Part shown: positions 1 to 10,264 of the stretch, in pieces
Numbering within the stretch: position 1 is the stretch's first letter
Layout of the letters: each line of letters starts with the position of its first letter
Source of the DNA: Gamsiella multidivaricata
Lineage: Eukaryota; Mortierellomycota; Mortierellomycetes; Mortierellales; Mortierellaceae
NCBI RefSeq assembly: GCF_025024155.1
Contig: NW_026251764.1
Span: 62,001-126,000 of the forward strand
Length of the DNA: 64,000 nt
Reading direction: 5' to 3'
Notes under the pieces: generated by a model
Databases searched by the model: none
Told to the model about the DNA's origin: nothing
What the model saw: only the letters and a program-made list of their open reading frames with translations
Program-made: the position numbers and the translations under genes

Positions 1-1109
1 TCTTCTCTTTTTGGTAACCGACATTAAGCTTCTCCATCTTACCGTGGCGTTGAGGATAATTGAGGCTATGTAATCGTCCGTAAGAGGCTGGCCATTCTCG
101 TCCCGGACCTCCATAAACAACTGCAAAAGATCCTTTTTCTCGGCATGATAACCCTCACGACGACGCTTCTCAATAATGGCAAGCGCATGCTTGCCAATCA
201 AGTCTTTGTCGTACATCGCCTTCTTGTGAACGCCCGTCAAGGACTCGCGTATCTTCCAGAGTGGGTCAAGCAGACGGTCGGAGCAGGTCGCGGTCAGGTC
301 GTCAAAAGAGACCGCAAAGTCGACCTTCTCGTCCATGCTCTCGAGGCAGCCAAAGCTCTTTCCGAACGAGATTCTGGATAAAGTTAAAGGTGGCTGTGTT
401 AGTCCAGGTCGCCTTCATGTGCTATAAAAGAGGGGCTATGCAACGGCAGGAGGGGAAATAACCCGTAGAGTACATAGTCGAAGGCTATTTTTACTTACGT
501 TCCAAAACTATCCAGAGTGAACTTGAGGAACAGCTCGTGTAGATCCACAACCGTGCCCTCATCCGCCGCCTTGGTCAAATAATCTACCACACGCTGACCC
601 TCAATCACAAACACATCACTCGTGTACTCTCGGAAAGCCTTCACGTTGAAGATATGACTCGCCAGCTTGCGCTGAAATTTCCAGTCATGTCCATCCGCCA
701 CAAAGATACCGTCTCCAAACAAATCGCCCAGGGCACCTTTGAACGTAGGACCCTTCTCGTAGGCCCAGAAATTGGTCTTGAGGACATGCTCCAGGTTCTC
801 GGGCGTATCACCCTGGATCATGCGACCAATCATCGGTAGTGAGATCGACCAGGTTGGACCCAGCTTGACGTTCTGTTCCAGAAAGAAGTCGTAGAGCTTT
901 GTGCCGGGAATAGAGAGGATTAGGGGCATATGGCCCAGCAGAGGAACGGCACCATTGGGTTGCTTCAGGTCAGAGCGACGGCGAGTTCCGAGAGCATGGG
1001 AGCGGTATTTGTAGAGGATGATGGCCCCGAGTGTAGCAAGGAGCTTCAAGTTGTTGGAACGGGTTGCATGTTGAAGCAGCTGGTGGAATATCTGTGTTAC
1101 TGCCGCCAT
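1..1109 (-). CDS. cytochrome P450, 5' part (gene runs off the left edge)
   Basis: Two coding exons are visible on the minus strand: 1109-499 and 373-43, with a GTAAGTAA donor at 498-491 and an AG acceptor ahead of 373. A second donor at 42-41 starts an intron that leaves the window. Splicing gives the typical P450 run DSFGTISFGKSFG. The protein starts with a hydrophobic anchor (LKLLATLGAIILYKY), then a Pro-Leu-Gly segment (NGAVPLLGHMPLI) and the helix-C WKFQRKLASHIF block. These traits fit a microsomal fatty-acid or alkane omega-hydroxylase type (CYP52/CYP86/CYP704-like). The subfamily is inference, because the I-helix, ExxR and heme-Cys motifs lie outside the window. The ATG at 1109 is the first Met before the anchor; the upstream open frame has no ATG. 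Substrate is unknown. Confidence 0.85.
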
Positions 1110-3148
1110 TCTTGTCGTGGTGTGCGGTTTAGAAGTGCGAGGAGAAAAGGCCGGAGCTGAAGAAGGATGAGTTAAGGATGAAAAGTGGAGGGTGAAAGAC
1201 GGAAAGAGAAGTTGGAGGATGGGTACAGACAACTATGTCAATTCCAAGAAGAGCGCCAGAGGTTTTTATCGACCACAAACAAATGAGAGCATTAATAGAA
1301 AATGGAAAAGTGGCAAGGTACTGTACTGAAGCCGTACATTAGGCCACAGAACCAGGGCCATGAGCCTTGTACTCCCCTCCACTAAATGCAAAAAAAAACT
1401 CATCTTTCATGTGGCCGACTTCCTAGCGCATGTACCCTATTTTCACACTCGCGCAGAAATATATGATAATAAAACTGGATGGACAGACGCGTGTTTCCTC
1501 AGTGCCTTTGGGCGTGGATGCACACTCTTCGTTGCCTCTACTTGACAACCAGAACAATCTTGACTCGAGAGCAACAACAGCAGCAAGAACTGTTTGTATC
1601 CAAAATTTGGCCGAATGCAGGCTGCCAGCATGGACAACATCATTTCCGAATGTCAATTTTGGCACTTGGACACAAAAAACTATAGGACGCGATCCAATAG
1701 AATCTATCCTTTTATCAATACTCTCGGTGTTTGGAAAATGCTCAGGTGCATGCACCAACGGAAAGCACAACAAACAGCACAGGAATTGTTGGAAACAAAC
1801 AAGCATGGCCGCGGAAGAATTGGGGGTAAGATTATGGCTCATTCCAGCCTAACTGATTAAAAAAAAGACGGGTCCCACTGCCTGTACGTCGGCGTTATCA
1901 AACACTCATATTTAAGCCTTGAACTCGTGGTATAACCAAATGGCGAGGTAAGAATGATTAGACGAGAAGTGTCTGGACTTTACTTCCCACGTCGCATCAA
2001 GATGTTAATACTGAACAAGATCATTGTGCTCACAAAAGTACCTGGAATTGTATGCACCCATGTCTATCCTTACGAATGCGAATATCAATAGATTTGTAGA
2101 GTATCTCCGTTTGACAATAAAGCACCTGTTTTGACTTGATCTACGCTTCTCTCCTCGTTCATTATAGTCTATAAGGAACCATCTTAACCCTCCGATAACC
2201 CGTTCGATCAAGTCCAGAGAGCGGAGAGAGAGCCCACTAACGCGATATGTGCGGTGCTGTGCACTGCAGGAGACGGAGAATACGACCCATGCATGAAAAC
2301 TCAAAACGTATGATATGAAGCAAAGCTCGATCCACTAACCTATACCGGATGTGATCCCTAATTCTTAGAAAGTAGAACATCTGCATTCTATATATGGGCG
2401 TTTACCGTTGATGGTTTTGTCGCTGAAGTTTGATCGAGCTCGGAAGACACGTAGAAGACCCATTCTTGAGGGAGGGCCTAAATTCTTGACCATCTCAAAC
2501 CTCTCAGCGGATTACACAAAAGGATTCAGAAGGACTGGGTTATGTTAGCGAAGTGCTGTTGGCTTGGCTCCAGAGCTTCAGTTTACTATGGGGTCCGGGG
2601 CCTCAGATATCCAGGGCCACCCTCACTAAATCCATATAAAAGCCATTCTCCGAAAGCTGTCAACTAGCTCGAGTTTCGCGGTCATTTTAGTCAACAAAAT
2701 AAAATACGCCATGTGATTGAGGATGGCCGGGGTTTCCTAAGCAAGGTCTCGACACCTTGGCACCAGGACATCAGTTTCTTATGCGATATTTCAACTCGAA
2801 GATCCATAGTACCCCAGGCACTTAGTACACGGTCCACTTCAAAGAGGCGTTTAAGATTGGTTGAGTCCGGTGAGAAACAAGCCGAATCCGCCGCCATCCT
2901 GCAAGGAGGGTCGAGACGACCCACGTTTCCCGATCTGCTCGTTCAACAAAACCAGCTACGCCGAACAATTTGGAAGAGTCGAGTTTCTTAAGCAAAGTGT
3001 CGCTATTTTGACACCAAGACGCTGGTTTGTTATTCGACATGGATTCTTTTAGATAAAAAGGATGCACCATGTGGTTACAGGTGCAAAGGATGTCTTTCAC
3101 ACCGATTTGTCTTTATTATACTCGCATGTGTAATAAGACTATACATTC
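1110..3148. other. intergenic, no supported gene
   Basis: No coding region here is convincing. Two open frames of about 140 codons overlap on opposite strands at 1423-1852, but neither shows a recognisable domain. A diverged direct repeat lies at 2732-2789 and 2983-3040 and is listed separately. The first 150 bp is the likely P450 promoter. Confidence 0.5.
2732..3040. repeat. two diverged direct repeats about 58 bp long
   Basis: Segments 2732-2789 and 2983-3040 align without gaps at 42 of 58 positions, counted by eye. Both contain a TAAGCAA core and a GACACCAAGAC-like core. On the minus strand both translate to a similar peptide pattern (SWCQ, then TLL+K). They look like fragments of an old dispersed repeat or of a decayed coding repeat. 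Confidence 0.45.
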
Positions 3149-4978
3149 TCATGGAGCGCTGCTATAGTCCTGATCCCCACTTCCTACACCATCTTGTCCC
3201 TTCTCTGCATTATTTTCCTCATTATGGTCACTCTCATTCCCTGAGACACTGCTGGCCACACTGCTGGATACACTACGCTCTGCAGATGATCCAGCAGCGC
3301 CTCTTAATGTGGGGTTTCCTCTCCAAGCATCCGTACTCCGGCGAACTCTGGGTTTCTCTTCCAGCTTACGCTGTGGGATCACCTTCAGGAACGCCTCTTT
3401 CCAGTCATTGCATTCGATAAACTGAAGTAGAATCTCAAACACTATTCGATTAAAGGAAAAAAGAAAGGCATGTCAAGACAATGATAAACGGGCGCATCCC
3501 TGAGTACTTTCGATTCACCCTTCTAATAGCAGAGAACACTGTTGTTACCTTGGTTCACAGTCAAGATGCGACGGCTCGACATCTGGATATATTCGCCAAT
3601 AGGCAGCTGCGCCGTCGCGATGCCAAGTTTCTCAGCTTTGTTCTGACACAAGTTCGGATATCGGTTCTTGTCCACAATCCCTCCGAGAATGTAACATGTC
3701 CCTTCTTCCAGTTTCGTAATCGTGTTGGGAGAATCGGCGCTCAAATAGACCACTTTCTTGACCGCTGGGATCATTGCCAGCTGTTCTTCCTTCAACAAAC
3801 GCTCTTGCTCCAAAGCCTTGATATCCAATGCAGAAAGTGTGCTTCCACCGGATGGCGGTGGTGTCTGGACTGCGACTACTGGCGATGAGGACTCTGTTTG
3901 ATACGGTTGCTCATTGCTGGAAGGTGTCGTAATGTCGGTCGGCGCCTGAGGGTCATGTGCTGGAAATGACGATGCTTCCTCCTTTGGTGCGCCCTTGTCC
4001 CCTGCTGCCTCCGTTTTCGCTGCTAACGCCTTTGCCTTGACCGCCTCCGATTTCGCCGAGGCAATGACAGTCAACCGTTTGAGTTCCTCCAAGTGCTGCT
4101 TCCCTGAGATCTCTTCTGAGGGCCAGACCTCCTCCAGGCTCTTCTCGTGGATCGTGAAGTTTTTCCAAAGCTCATATCCATTTGCGCGTTTGTTAAACTC
4201 CTGCTTGGATTTTCCTGTGAAGGAAGTTAGTGCCAAATGGACGATCTTTTCGCATGTCCTGTTATAGGAGTAGCAGCGTTTGATCTGGTCCACCATCGAT
4301 TTCACCTCCTAGATGTTAAAAAAATGCGATCGGTGAGTAGATTTACAGATGATGAAGAATTGGTGACGATATACGCATAATCGGCAGACGAAGGAAAAAA
4401 GCGCTCACCTTCTCCAGCATCAGATCATCAAAAGACATGTCGATCCCAATCGTGATTCCTGTCTGTATCTGATCCGTTTTATGTCGCTTTGGTGGTGGCT
4501 CGATCAACCCTATCAAAGATCGAACAAAGCAATGTCGGCCAACCGCATTAGAAAACATCTTTCAACAGAAACAATGGGGTGTGTTGCGAAGCACAAATGG
4601 CTCACCAGCTTCAATAGCCTCGCGGCGCTCCTTATCCTTTTGCTTGCGCTTCAGCTTTTCCTGTACTCGCAGCATAGGCTTTCGTTCCAGAAATTGTTGC
4701 TGTTTTAGTAGTTTCTTTGTCGCGTTCCTCGAAAGGGGTTTCCCGTCGGGTCCGATCATGGGTGGCGCTCTTGGTTTCCAGAATGGGTTGTTCTGTGAGT
4801 TGGGGTTTTGTGCTTGTGCTGAGGCTGCTGTATCCTCGGGCGTTGCGCTTTGGGCCTCTCCCTCGCGGGTGCTGTTGTTGGCGGGCGAGGGTTCAGTTGG
4901 TGGTGAAGTGGGCGCCAAGGCAGAAGCATCTTCTGTCGAGACTTGGTCCTGCAGTGTCTTTTGACCAGTAACCTCCAT
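3149..4978 (-). CDS. TRM10: tRNA (guanine-9-N1) methyltransferase, TRM10 family
   Basis: Four exons (4978-4606, 4509-4409, 4308-3549, 3441-3149) join in frame to 508 codons. The N-terminus is acidic and Ser/Pro-rich, followed by a basic helix (TKKLLKQQQFLERKP and a KRKQKDKERRE stretch) as in other TRM10 proteins. The SPOUT-type methyltransferase domain shows GIDMSFDDLMLEKEVKSM, LTSFTGKSKQ, VVYLSADSPNTI, GGIVDKNRYPNLC, AQLPIGEY and TVNQVFEILLQF. The enzyme uses S-adenosylmethionine to methylate N1 of purine 9 in tRNA. About 120 residues of Ala/Lys/Glu- and Pro/Ser/Thr-rich sequence separate the two halves of the domain (3763-4122), which is unusual. The ATG at 4978 is the first in the frame. 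The tail is Ser/Glu-rich. Confidence 0.9.
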
Positions 4979-5581
4979 GCTTTTCGGTTCGCGTAGGTGT
5001 GGGCGGGTCAGTGAATGAGGGTTGAGGATGAGAGTCGCAGGTTGCAAGCGTGAAATAGAAGAGTGGTGACTGTCGAAGCATTGTGTTGTTTATTGTCCTA
5101 CAACCCATAGTTGAAATGTTATTAAACAACCTTTCCATATCCGTCTTCACACCATAATCCACATCACTTTGGGAGCCCCCGTGGCATCATTCTTGGATGT
5201 CGAAGATGACTCCAGTGCTTGCTGACTGGCGGTGGTAGTGGTGCTGGCGACACTAGGATGAGGAGTAGCTCAGAAATAAAAAGCGCGAGCTGGACGTGCT
5301 GGATTTTATTGGGTAAAGACTGAGGTTCAAGTAAGGGAGGCGCGTGTCTTGAATACTAAGTAGTTTCAATATTTTTGTCCAATACAATATCTCTGACATT
5401 GTTCCTATTTCTCTCCCTGCTTTGCAACACTCTTAGCGATATAGAATGGCTCGACACTCCTCTTTTGTCAGTTTTCTCCCTTTAATCCGTCTGTGCTTGT
5501 TAATGTGAATGTGCGTACTGTCGGTAGGGCGAAGTCCTGCAGCTTCTTGATTCGAGCCCGTAACACCTTCGCGTAGGAAGG
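4979..5581. other. intergenic
   Basis: This stretch holds the TRM10 upstream region and the downstream flank of a transposase remnant. I see no further gene or RNA. Confidence 0.5.
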
Positions 5582-6133
5582 CTAGGAGGCAACAGGAACA
5601 GTATTTAACCTAAGACGTTTTTTCTTTCGGTACCTGTCGCCTATTGATGTGGAGAGGGCCTTGACCACTTGAAGCGAATAATCATCTTCATCCGCAGCAG
5701 CTGGTCCTTTGTCTTCTTCGTCTTCCGTCTCTGAATCAGTGACCTCGAACTCCAAGGGAGAGGCTGGACGCTCGTCAAGGCATACTCGATCCTGAATAAT
5801 ATACCGCTCTTCCTTTTGTGTTGAGCGTCTAACTTCGTCGCACTTGTCCAATCCCTCGTATAGATAGAATCTGACCACGTCAAAATCGGATCCATCGTTT
5901 ATGTCCGCAACATAGCGCTTCGTTAACCCCCATGTTTCCTCAATTAGATTGAGGTCTGGATGGTAAGGAGGCAGCCACAGAATATGATAGCCATATCTAG
6001 AAGGGATTAATGTCGTACTTACCATTCCATGTATAAGACAATCTGTGGTATTCAAGTTGGGCTTGCAAGGACCCGTCGAAGTAGGCTGTCGTACCGACGT
6101 TGTCAAAGAGGTCGCGATCCAAATTACTAGCAC
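5582..6133 (-). pseudogene. C-terminal remnant of a DDE transposase (IS630/Tc1-mariner-like)
   Basis: The minus strand encodes the block ILWLPPYHPDLNLIEETWG, typical of the region around the last acidic catalytic residue of IS630/Tc1/mariner-type (DDE_3) transposases. It is followed by KRYVADINDG and an acidic tail ending in RKKKRLRLN. Upstream, a sensible sequence (NVGTTAYFDGSLQAQLEYH and LSYTWNGKYDIN) lies in a different frame, so a frameshift near 6005-6015 separates the pieces. The N-terminal half and the first two catalytic residues are absent, so this is a dead fragment. Confidence 0.65.
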
Positions 6134-7493
6134 AGCATGCAGATAGATGCGTCTTTGTTTACTTGTTTGTATGTCATTGTCACCATAAAGTCATTCAAAT
6201 AGATTGTTTAAAGGATCCATTCTTTATTGCATCGTCTGTTATTCCTACAATTCCTATCGGTACCATCGGCTCAACTTGCTATCAGTCAACCTTGGTTGCA
6301 AAGGTTGCGCAGAGTACACCACGAGCAGGTTGCAAGTCATCGTACTCCGAAAAAAAATACCGTACAAAGCCCAAAGAGACCAAGTGGATAAAAAAAAGGG
6401 TTCAGAAACATTCTCAGGAACTCTTTTGTTTTTGCGTGAAGAAAAGGCGAAGCTCCTTGGCCTGAGGGCACGACCAGAGGTGATGATAACCTAAAGGGAG
6501 CAGGGGAATGAGGGAATTTGGTGCTCCCGGCCCAAATGCACTACTAGGGTTAATAAACCCTCTGAGGAGCGGGTATAATCCACAGGTTGAAAACCTGGGA
6601 TGGGTTATCGAGGGCACGCAAAGGTGAGGGGTTACAGCCCCAGGATCGAAGTCAAAACTCCTGGAACCTCTATATTTTCTATCTAAGGAGCGGTGGAGAG
6701 GGGGTAGTGGAGTGGGCTTTCTGACGAGAGCGCGTGTGGAGGAGGGCTGCTGACGAGAGTGAGCACAGGAGGTGGGAGTGGGCAGGAGGAGAGTGGAACT
6801 GGGTAAAGGACGAAAGGCGAAGTTGTGTCAGTGAAGAGAAGATGTATGGGGTGGAGGGTGGAGAGTGGAAGGTGAAGAGCAAAGAAAAATAACTTATATA
6901 CCTATATCATACGTACCTGGAAAGAAACTTGCCGTAGAGCGTGCTGGGAAGAGTGTGGAGGAGGTGGAGGAGGTGGAGGAGGTGGGGAAGGGGGAAGAAG
7001 GAACGCGTAAGAGGAAAGAAAGAGGTGGAACAAAGTCGAACTTTAAATGTGCCGCGTGGTCGGTGGCTGAGTCGATAGCAAGGGGTCTATGGAGACCGCA
7101 GGGCTCATATGGCCGCTGGGAACTGGGAGGCGGACTATGGAGAACGAGACAGTAGTGAGCGTGTGCCTGGGAGTGAGCGAGCAACGCGCACGGCTCATCA
7201 GAGAAAAAGGAATCGTCATTCAGCGCTATCCACCATGAGCCCAACTTGCATCAACATCGCCTTTGCCAGCGATGAGTGTACTTTTGACAGCGAAAGTGCA
7301 TGGTGGCGGACATGTTGCCACCAATTTCATGTTGAAGGTTGTTGAAGGTTGCTGATGTTCTGTTCGCGTGGTTTCTAAACAACCTTAAAAAAGGAGTGCC
7401 AACAAACAGCGCACCTACCACACGCGACTCAGCCCAAGCGAGCACTGCCAATAAAGTTTGCATCAGATTCGGAAAACATAAAACATTGATAAC
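6134..7493. other. intergenic; purine-rich minisatellite near 6956-6996
   Basis: No gene is supported. A GGAGGTGGA-type purine-rich repeat lies at about 6956-6996 and explains the long proline/serine-rich open frames on the opposite strand. The right edge is the target site of the LINE inserted at 7513. Confidence 0.5.
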
Positions 7494-7512
7494 ATCAACA
7501 TGGGTTTGTTAT
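7494..7512. repeat. 5' target-site duplication of LINE-A copy 1
   Basis: The 19-bp sequence atcaacatgggtttgttat recurs at 9599-9617 with one substitution (g to a). The two copies bracket the LINE exactly, with the A-rich tail abutting the second copy. Confidence 0.85.
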
Positions 7513-9598
7513 CCGACAGCGGCAGCTGGAAGAGGAGTGGCAGCAGGAGAGGCGACAGCAGGAGGAGCAGCGACGCCTGCGGGACATCGAGAGACGGGCT
7601 CGACACAGAGAAGAACGACGAAGACGACGCCATTTATATCGTAGATATATGAATGTGGATGCAGAGGCGTGTATAGACCACTTGCACGAGGATGCGCACA
7701 AGGCGGTGGACAATATGACGACACCTGTTCGCCAACCATTACCGGCAGTAACAGATGAAATTGAGCGAGATTTACTGGGATTGGCACTCCAGGCACCAAC
7801 AATCCAGCAAATTCGGACAGCTAGGAGACGTTTGCAAACACATCAAAGGCTTCACTTCTGCTCAGATGGGTCAGTGATTCACAACGGCACAGAGCAGGTT
7901 AGTGCAGCATTTGGAGTTGTCGTTTCTGTGGATGGTGGTCCCTACACAACGGCGTTCAGTGGACGGGTCGGTGGATACGCGTCGTCAACAATTGCAGAGA
8001 TGTGTGGGTTCTTGGCAACAATTCTTATCAGCCCAAGGGAAGAGAACGTCGACATCTACATCGACAATCTCACAGTTGTCAACGATTTCAAGGAGTTGGT
8101 GCAGCAGCGGGATTCAGCAACAGCAAGGCAGCGTTTGAGATCTGCAGATGCACAGTGGTGGGCGATGGTGCATTATGCCTTCTTGCAACAAGAACAAGGT
8201 ATATCTGTGCATTGGATACGAGGACATGCTGGACACCGTGGCAACGAGGCTGCAGACACTGTTGCCAAGGCAGCACATGGGATCGATACAGGACTATGGA
8301 GGCTAGACGCAACGCAACACCATGATTTGAAATGCCACGCACAGTTTGCAACACACAGTGCAGACCTGGACTTGAGGAGGATACTGAAGCTGCAGTCCGC
8401 GGTGCGACACCATTATCAGTGGACATTGCAGCATCGAACGAGGACCTACATCAAGGATTGGCGGTCGGTAGCATGGGCGCCGACGCTGCGGATCCTACAC
8501 GATAATAACCCGCCAAAGCGCTTATACACCAGTCTGGAAGACTGTCGTTTACGTTCGCACAGGATCAAGAAGTTGCATGGAGATTTGCCGACATTGCAGG
8601 CGATGAAGAAACGACATCCAGATACTCACCAAACGGATATATGTCGTAGGTGTGAAAGGGAAGCAGAGACGAACGATCATCTTTGGCGTTGTTCAGCTAC
8701 CTTGTGCGACCAGCGACAAGAGTGGAGGGATGCGGTGGAGGAGGTGGAGTCGAATGGATATCGTGCATGGAGACAGGCAGTGCGAAAATGGGAACAGGAG
8801 AGAGAGGAGGCCGAACGGAAGGACAAGCCCTTCACTGCGACTTGTCCCAACTTCTCGGCAACAGGAACGAACGCTATCTGGGAGTCAATGCAGTAGATTC
8901 AGGGGACGGCGGAAAGACGAGGGGCATATCACGTTGCGGAAGGAGAAGTACCGGAGAGTGAGGCAGATTGGGAGGTCAAGGAGTTATACCGAGGTTTGGT
9001 GCCAACGAGACTCATTGAGACCTGGAAGCAGCTATTTACCACCACCAAGTGGATTGCGACGATCATGGTGACAAAGTTCGTGAGCAGGATCGAAGAGTTT
9101 GGCAGGACCAAGATATGGAACAAACGATGCGAGGACACTGTCGCCTGGGAAAAGTCAGTTGGAATCACCTTTATGAGCAAACGCGCCGGAGGACGCAACG
9201 GTGATCGGGGACGCCAACGTAGTGTTGGTGATTTCTCTGATTTGAAAGGGAGACGGTTACTTGCAGCGGGGATCCAGGAAGGTAGACGGACTGCGGATTA
9301 TAGGGTGCTGCAGCATTGTTTGGGGCGAGGGAAGTTGGACATAATGGAGGGTTTATTCGGTTTAAAAACAACTTTATTAACATTGGATCTGGATTAGGAG
9401 ACGTGTATCGCGCAACAGGTCACGTAGGAGTTAGGTTAGGCTAGCTATGCGACATGGGTTATGAATTTGACGCCTCAAGCCAACATAGTTGGTAAGGGAT
9501 GCGGCTCTGCCGTGCATGGAAGGCATCTATGGCTTCAAGGCCTTTGCGGACCATGCGTCGCGCGCTCATGGGGGTTTATGTTAATAAAAAAAAAGAAA
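7513..9598 (+). mobile_element. LINE-A copy 1, 5'-truncated non-LTR retrotransposon
   Basis: The insertion is 2086 bp, flanked by a 19-bp target duplication and ending in ttaataaaaaaaaag. It carries only the distal part of the polyprotein (ribonuclease H, zinc knuckle, C-terminal domain) and a roughly 200-bp 3' UTR. Reverse transcriptase and endonuclease are missing, the usual outcome of aborted target-primed reverse transcription. A second copy lies at 49591-50874 on the opposite strand and is almost identical over the shared 1.28 kb, so family activity is recent. It is a relic and non-autonomous as it stands. Confidence 0.9.
7514..9397 (+). pseudogene. LINE-A polyprotein C-terminal fragment (RNase H + CCHC knuckle)
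   Basis: The frame is open from the truncation point, beginning with a charged coiled region (RQLEEEWQQERRQQEEQRR) and followed by a ribonuclease H domain. Its acidic residues are seen in CSDGS, STIAEMCGF, IYIDNL and GHRGNEAAD. Next comes KKLHGDLPTLQAMKKRHP and a zinc knuckle (CRRCEREAETNDHLWRC). A TAG at 8894-8896 interrupts the frame. The same frame then stays open for another 166 codons (ELYRGLVPTRLIETWKQLF through MEGLFGLKTTLLTLD) to the stop at 9397. Copy 2 has the same TAG. RNase H would degrade the RNA strand during retrotransposition. Without reverse transcriptase this copy cannot move itself. Confidence 0.85.
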
Positions 9599-9617
9599 AT
9601 CAACATGAGTTTGTTAT
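9599..9617. repeat. 3' target-site duplication of LINE-A copy 1
   Basis: This is the second copy of the 19-bp duplication, atcaacatgagtttgttat, directly after the A-rich tail. It differs from the 7494-7512 copy at one position. Confidence 0.85.
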
Positions 9618-10264
9618 GCTGCATGGTTCATATTTACTGCAGCAGAGAAGAGGCGGCGGACGCAGCGCCTCCATTCCATCAAAGGACAAGAGCGTTGTCC
9701 CTAGTGCGAAATATACTAACATCACCTCGACTAGTGCGTGCAAGCGATTGCGATTCGACAAACCCGATTTCTCGTGGAGGACAAGAATAAACGATAAGAA
9801 TACAATGAACATGAGGTCCACAAAGAGACATCCACTGCGGAAGAAATTCTTTCTTCTTCATTGCTATTTCCTTTACCTGCAGCAATAGCAAAGAGACTTT
9901 CGTACTGGCAGGAAGTGCGGAGGAAAGGAAATACTAAAGTGGTTGGCGAGCCATTTCTATGCGATAAAGACGTGCTCAAACGCACTCAGGCGAAATAAAG
10001 CACTGCTTTAAACAGCTGAAAATCAGCAAAACGAATATATTATGGGTGAAAACAAATGAGTTGACCGGGCAACTCAGGTCAACTCACTTTGATCCTTTAA
10101 TGTCCACTCAACTCAAATGACGCCTGGGTCAGCTCAAAATTGTGCCTGCGCCCAAAAATAAAGGCAGACTGGATTAACCATCCCATTTCTCGCTCCTACA
10201 CTCTTAACTCACTCCCATACTCCATTTATTCGCGTTCATAGGCAGCACCAAGCTCAGCATCAAC
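9618..10264. other. intergenic with a palindromic TGAGTTGACC cluster
   Basis: There is no gene here. At 10057-10086 the 10-mers TGAGTTGACC and GGTCAACTCA form a perfect inverted repeat around GGGCAACTCA, itself nearly the same motif inverted. Further CAACTCA copies follow by 10120. The cluster sits just past the 3' end of the decayed transposase and could be a remnant of its terminal or subterminal repeats. Confidence 0.4.

Noticed and set aside
1423..1852. Opposed open frames of about 140 codons on both strands
   Set aside because: No domain, no splice context and no credible start; open frames on both strands over the same bases are expected by chance at this length.
5997..6022. 26-nt GT-AG segment within the transposase remnant that looks like a tiny intron (GTAAGT...TTCTAG)
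   Set aside because: Removing it does not restore the reading frame into the PPYHPDLN block, so a frameshift explains the break better.
7049..7120. tRNA-like stretch (ggtggctgagtcgatagc)
   Set aside because: Only a weak A-box resemblance; no B box, no acceptor stem pairing and no anticodon arm.
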